From Dialister sp. UBA734 (lineage in GTDB: Bacteria; Bacillota; Negativicutes; Veillonellales; Dialisteraceae), in contig DBLC01000095.1 in NCBI GenBank assembly GCA_002297935.1, positions 1 to 7,995 of the forward strand: DNA of 7,995 bases, read 5' to 3'. Shown here piece after piece: positions 5,299-7,995 of the stretch. Both the position numbers and the translations under genes were made by a program. The number at the start of each line of letters is the position of its first letter. Within the stretch, counting starts at the first letter, position 1. A model generated the notes under the pieces. The model searched no databases, was not told the origin of the DNA, and worked only from the letters and a program-made list of their open reading frames with translations.

Positions 5299-6389
5299 TT
5301 CACATCAACCTGCATGCCCATATCCAGGTCTTTCGGCGGGTCCGTGATGACCCGATCCCCTTCGGACAGGCCACTCATGATGAGCAGGAAGCCGCCGGTT
5401 TCACTGGCCACCGATACGGTTTTCATATCTACCAAGTTATCATCATTGACCACTGCTACGGTGTCTTCGCCAATCAAGGCAGATTTCGGAATCATGAAAC
5501 TGTCCACATTCTGCCCGCTTTCGATGCGGAGGCTATATTCGTTGCCAATGGTGATTTCATCATTGCCATTGTCCACCTGCACTTTGTAAGTGGTCAGTTT
5601 ATCGCCGTTTTCGTTGGGCTGTTTCTTCAGTTCCCCGTACCAGATTTCATCGCCGTCAGAGAGAGACACCGTCAGGGTCTTATCGTCTTTGGCTTTTTCC
5701 ATCACGTTATCCATTTTTGCTGGAATTTCCAAGCTGGCCGTGATGGGAGAATCCTGACGAATCACCAAAGCCGGTTTCCCTGCCATGGCCATGTGGGTGT
5801 CTCCGATATACACTTGGGAGACCACACCAGAAATCGGTGCTCGCACGGTGCAGCCTGCAATGGTTTTTTGTACTGCTTGCAGCGAGGAAATCAACGTCTG
5901 GTCCACCGGTTGGGCTCCCCCATTTCCGCCACTGGCTGGCGCCGGCGCACTGGCTCCCTGGCGACCTTTGATTCGTTCATATTCTGCCCGGGTAATAATG
6001 CCCTGCCGAAGAAGGGACGCTTCCATACTGTTATCCACCGCCGGTGCGCTGTATGTCGGCGCAGCTGCTACAGCCTGAGACGCAGCGGCAATCTGGGCCT
6101 GCAACGCAGCGGCTTGGGATTCATACTGAGACGCATCGATTTGGAAAAGCACATCCCCGGCGGTGACGGTAGTTCCGATGTCTGGCGGATTGGAAATCAA
6201 GCCGCCGGACACAGAAGGAATCACCGGCGCCACATGGAGTGCTTCGGGGATCACTTTCGTTTCTATAGTAAAAGGTTCTCGGCTCACTTCCGCTTTCATC
6301 ACATGCACCGAAGGGGTACTGCCGCAACCGGAAAGGAAAAGAACCGAAGTCAAGCAGGCAGCCCCCAGAGCTGCCATCCATTTTTTCAT
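5295..6389 (-). CDS. Lipoprotein efflux adaptor (RND/HlyD-type periplasmic subunit)
   Basis: A 364-residue membrane-fusion protein. A lipoprotein signal (MKKWMAALGAACLTSVLFLSG) ends in the lipobox LSGC with acylated C22. The first half of the lipoyl domain is at about 57-85 (VIPSVSGGLISNPPDIGTTV...GDVLFQID). A helical region at about 86-178 is interrupted by an Ala/Pro/Gly-rich stretch (145-161). The second lipoyl half follows (CTVRAPISGVVSQVYIGD, 180-197), then beta-barrel and membrane-proximal domains ending with GLSEGDRVITDPP. Such adaptors join an inner-membrane pump to an outer-membrane channel, but no pump or channel gene adjoins it here, so the substrate is unknown. I chose ATG at 6389 because GAAG at 6397-6400 is then 7 bases away. 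The ATG at 6395 (two residues longer) is only 1 base from it. It is coupled to the glycosylase downstream. Confidence 0.88.
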   Translation of the reverse strand: MKKWMAALGAACLTSVLFLSGCGSTPSVHVMKAEVSREPFTIETKVIPEALHVAPVIPSVSGGLISNPPDIGTTVTAGDVLFQIDASQYESQAAALQAQIAAASQAVAAAPTYSAPAVDNSMEASLLRQGIITRAEYERIKGRQGASAPAPASGGNGGAQPVDQTLISSLQAVQKTIAGCTVRAPISGVVSQVYIGDTHMAMAGKPALVIRQDSPITASLEIPAKMDNVMEKAKDDKTLTVSLSDGDEIWYGELKKQPNENGDKLTTYKVQVDNGNDEITIGNEYSLRIESGQNVDSFMIPKSALIGEDTVAVVNDDNLVDMKTVSVASETGGFLLIMSGLSEGDRVITDPPKDLDMGMQVDVK

Positions 6390-6415
6390 GATCATACTTC
6401 TTTCTTTTATATAAG

Positions 6416-6457
6416 AGTGACTAGGGATTAGTAGCTAGGCCCTAGGGATTGGGTTAT
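6416..6457. repeat. 7-bp tandem array (AGGGATT)
   Basis: Six exact heptamers: agtgact, agggatt, agtagct, aggccct, agggatt, gggttat. They lie immediately upstream of the adaptor gene. Bases 6431-6449 repeat 2006-2024 exactly over 19 bases, in the same orientation relative to the + strand. This ties the array to the one after the WG gene. Confidence 0.75.
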
Positions 6458-6688
6458 CATTCTACAGAATCCGCCAAACAAAACAAAGCAAAGCAAAGCC
6501 TCGCCAGCAACTGGTTATAAAGGGTTAAAAAGGGTTATGTGATTCCGTTCTTACAACATACCCTATATATAACCTTTTTAACCATGTCTCTTGCAATAGC
6601 AAGAAATGTTTCACAGAAGAAATCAGCAGAATAATAACCTGTATTCCTCTTTCACCTGAAACTCGTCCTGTCACCAATCCAAAAATTT
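6458..6688. other. Gene-free spacer with inverted repeats
   Basis: No ORF of note is seen on either strand. A CAAAG-rich stretch (6474-6500) is followed by three GGTTA motifs about 10 bases apart (6513, 6523, 6533). GGTTAAAAAGG (6523-6533) is perfectly complementary to CCTTTTTAACC (6573-6583). A small hairpin, TCTTGC-AATA-GCAAGA, lies at 6589-6604, and TTTCA-CC-TGAAA lies at 6650-6661. None is followed by a T-run on the strand of the FprA gene, so I cannot assign a terminator for that gene. Confidence 0.55.
6566..6596 (-). promoter_or_regulatory. Possible promoter of the adaptor-glycosylase operon
   Basis: On the minus strand TTGCAA (6596-6591) is followed after 18-19 bases by TTATATATA (about 6572-6564). 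The 11-base inverted repeat arm 6573-6583 lies in the spacer. A transcript would have a leader of about 170 bases before the adaptor gene. The match is modest and the AT-rich setting makes chance likely. Confidence 0.25.
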
Positions 6689-7900
6689 TTATCCCAATAT
6701 ATCCTTTGCCAACAAATCCGCCAGCTGCACAAGGCTTTCTTCTTCGCTGTGGGCGGCGGAGGAAATATGAACTGGTTCTCCCAAGATTTCACATTTCTTC
6801 CAGGAGCTAACCATATCTTTCATCAGTTTGCCACTCACGTTGGGCGCCCAGCTGCTATTTCCCAGAATCGCCACTTTCCGGTTCTGGATTCCCATAGCGG
6901 TACATTCAGAGAGGAACGCTGCCATGGCCGGATTGAGACTCATATTCATAGTCGGTGCCGCCAGGACCATATGGCTCCGACGGAACACTTCCGCCCAGGC
7001 ATCGCTGACCGGGGTGGAGCAAAGGTCGATGAGTTTCATGTGTTTCACGCCCCGCTGGCCCAAGAGAAACGCCAATTTCTGGGCCGCCATATCGGTGTGA
7101 CCATAGGCAGAAGCAAAGAAAATGGAAACTGACTGGTAATCCGGCGTAAAGGATGCCCATTTCTTCACCCGTTCCATCACATAGGAAATATCTTTTTCTG
7201 TGCGAAGCACCGGCCCGTGGAGGGAGCAGATGATTTTCACGTCCAAAGGCGCCACTTTCTTCAGCACCATCAGCACGTTCATGCCATATTTTCCTGTGGT
7301 ATTGGTATAGTACCGACGACCTTCTGTGCCGTACACATCGGCATAGTCCACATCGTCCGCAAAGATGGACCCTTCGATGGCGCCAAAGGTCCCAAAAGCG
7401 TCTGCAGAGAACAGCACCTTTTCCGTTTCATCATACGTAAAGGTCACTTCCGGCCAATGCACCATAGGCGCTTTGATGAAATGCAGTTTATGGTGCCCCA
7501 AATCGAGGACCATTTTTTCATCAGAAACGATGTACCGTTCCTTGTAGGACACGTGGAAAAATTGCTCAAACATTTTAATCGCCTGCGGGGACGCGATGAT
7601 TTTCGCTTCCGGATAGGCCTCCGCCAAGGCCAACAGGGACCCACTGTGGTCCGGCTCCATGTGGTTGATAATGATATAATCCAGCGGTCTGCCATGGAGC
7701 AGATGGGAAATATTTTCCAAGAAAAGGTCCCGGGCGATGTTATCAATCCCATCGAGGACACAGGTCTTTTCGTCATCAATGAAATACGTATTGTACGAAA
7801 TCCCTTCATACAGAGGAACCAGGTTATCGAAACGGGGCGTCACGAAATCATTGGCGCCGATCCAGTAGATGCTGTCTGTCACTTTCTGTTCGTTATGCAT
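6689..7900 (-). CDS. fprA: Flavodiiron protein (A-type flavoprotein)
   Basis: A 403-residue enzyme of anaerobes that reduces O2 to water (and/or NO to N2O) in the cytoplasm, protecting against oxygen or nitrosative stress. It draws electrons from rubredoxin or a related donor not encoded here. The N-terminal metallo-beta-lactamase-like domain (about 1-250) holds all diiron ligands: H80-x-E82-x-D84 followed by H85 in NHMEPDHSG, H148 in MVHWPE, D167 in SADAFG and H228 in SLHGP. The intervals H148-x18-D167-x60-H228 are as in the classical proteins, while D84-H148 is one residue longer than the x62 I recall. The C-terminal flavodoxin domain (about 256-403) has the FMN phosphate loop SAYGHT at 264-269 and APTMN for the second flavin loop. 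It ends after the flavodoxin domain without a rubredoxin or reductase fusion. The start is fixed by AAAGGAG at 7908-7914, 7 bases upstream. Confidence 0.95.
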   Translation of the reverse strand: MHNEQKVTDSIYWIGANDFVTPRFDNLVPLYEGISYNTYFIDDEKTCVLDGIDNIARDLFLENISHLLHGRPLDYIIINHMEPDHSGSLLALAEAYPEAKIIASPQAIKMFEQFFHVSYKERYIVSDEKMVLDLGHHKLHFIKAPMVHWPEVTFTYDETEKVLFSADAFGTFGAIEGSIFADDVDYADVYGTEGRRYYTNTTGKYGMNVLMVLKKVAPLDVKIICSLHGPVLRTEKDISYVMERVKKWASFTPDYQSVSIFFASAYGHTDMAAQKLAFLLGQRGVKHMKLIDLCSTPVSDAWAEVFRRSHMVLAAPTMNMSLNPAMAAFLSECTAMGIQNRKVAILGNSSWAPNVSGKLMKDMVSSWKKCEILGEPVHISSAAHSEEESLVQLADLLAKDILG

Positions 7901-7925
7901 AGGTATACTCCTTTGGGAAATATAA

Positions 7926-7987
7926 GGTGACTGGTGACTCGTGACTGGTGACTCGAAAAATCATCTCCCAGTCACGAGTCACCAGTC
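7926..7987. repeat. GGTGACT heptamer array with 20-bp perfect inverted repeat
   Basis: Four heptamers (ggtgact, ggtgact, cgtgact, ggtgact) occupy 7926-7953. Bases 7929-7948 are perfectly complementary over 20 bases to 7968-7987, with a 19-base AT-rich loop. The hairpin begins about 12 bases upstream of the FprA ribosome binding site, so it would lie in that gene's leader or promoter region. The right arm continues to the window end with further inverted AGTC-containing units, and the element may extend beyond it. Confidence 0.85.
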
Positions 7988-7995
7988 TACCAGTC

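Noticed and set aside
5793..6431. 212-residue plus-strand ORF
   Set aside because: It is antisense to the efflux adaptor, low-complexity in a shadow frame, and lacks an RBS.
7217..7930. 237-residue plus-strand ORF
   Set aside because: It is antisense to the flavodiiron gene, whose ligand motifs and RBS are unambiguous. The frame has no recognisable features.

Overview
The window looks like chromosome of an anaerobic, diderm Firmicute. I suspect Negativicutes (Acidaminococcus, Dialister, Megasphaera or relatives), but only from gene content and style, with low certainty at genus level. The pointers are a flavodiiron protein of anaerobes, a lipoprotein efflux adaptor that implies an outer membrane, strong AGGAGG-type ribosome binding sites, and a DUF3990/HTH pair of the kind common in gut Firmicutes. 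There are six confident genes, and no rRNA, tRNA, transposase or CRISPR array.

Layout. 155-1957 (+): an exported 600-residue WG-repeat protein with a striking His/Trp/Gly-rich insert and its own TATAAT promoter. 1958-2629: a 670-base gene-free stretch packed with short-period tandem repeats, a strong hairpin terminator, a candidate promoter and two large inverted repeats. 2630-3932 (+): an overlapping two-gene module, a DUF3990 (ADP-ribosyltransferase-like) protein followed by a helix-turn-helix protein. It has the architecture of a toxin-antitoxin pair and is closed by a bidirectional terminator. 4029-4409 (-): an unrecognised four-helix membrane protein. 4444-4727: five copies of a 57-base tandem repeat. 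4720-6389 (-): a 3-methyladenine DNA glycosylase translationally coupled by ATGA overlap to an upstream lipoprotein efflux adaptor that has no visible pump gene. 6689-7900 (-): a flavodiiron protein (FprA) with intact diiron ligands and an FMN domain, with a 20-base perfect inverted repeat upstream of it.

The most unusual feature is the intergenic DNA. Nearly every gap carries degenerate tandem arrays of one of two families. One has a strict 9-base period (GAACCCTAA or its complement TTAGGGTTC). The other has a strict 7-base period (GGTGACT/AGGGATT/AGTTGGC-like). Arrays often occur as facing inverted copies that can fold into long hairpins, and the 57-base repeat contains one GAACC arm and one GGTTC arm. 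The genes themselves belong to recognisable families. The repeat system, the structured leader of the DUF3990 module and the WG-protein insert are the items most worth a second look.
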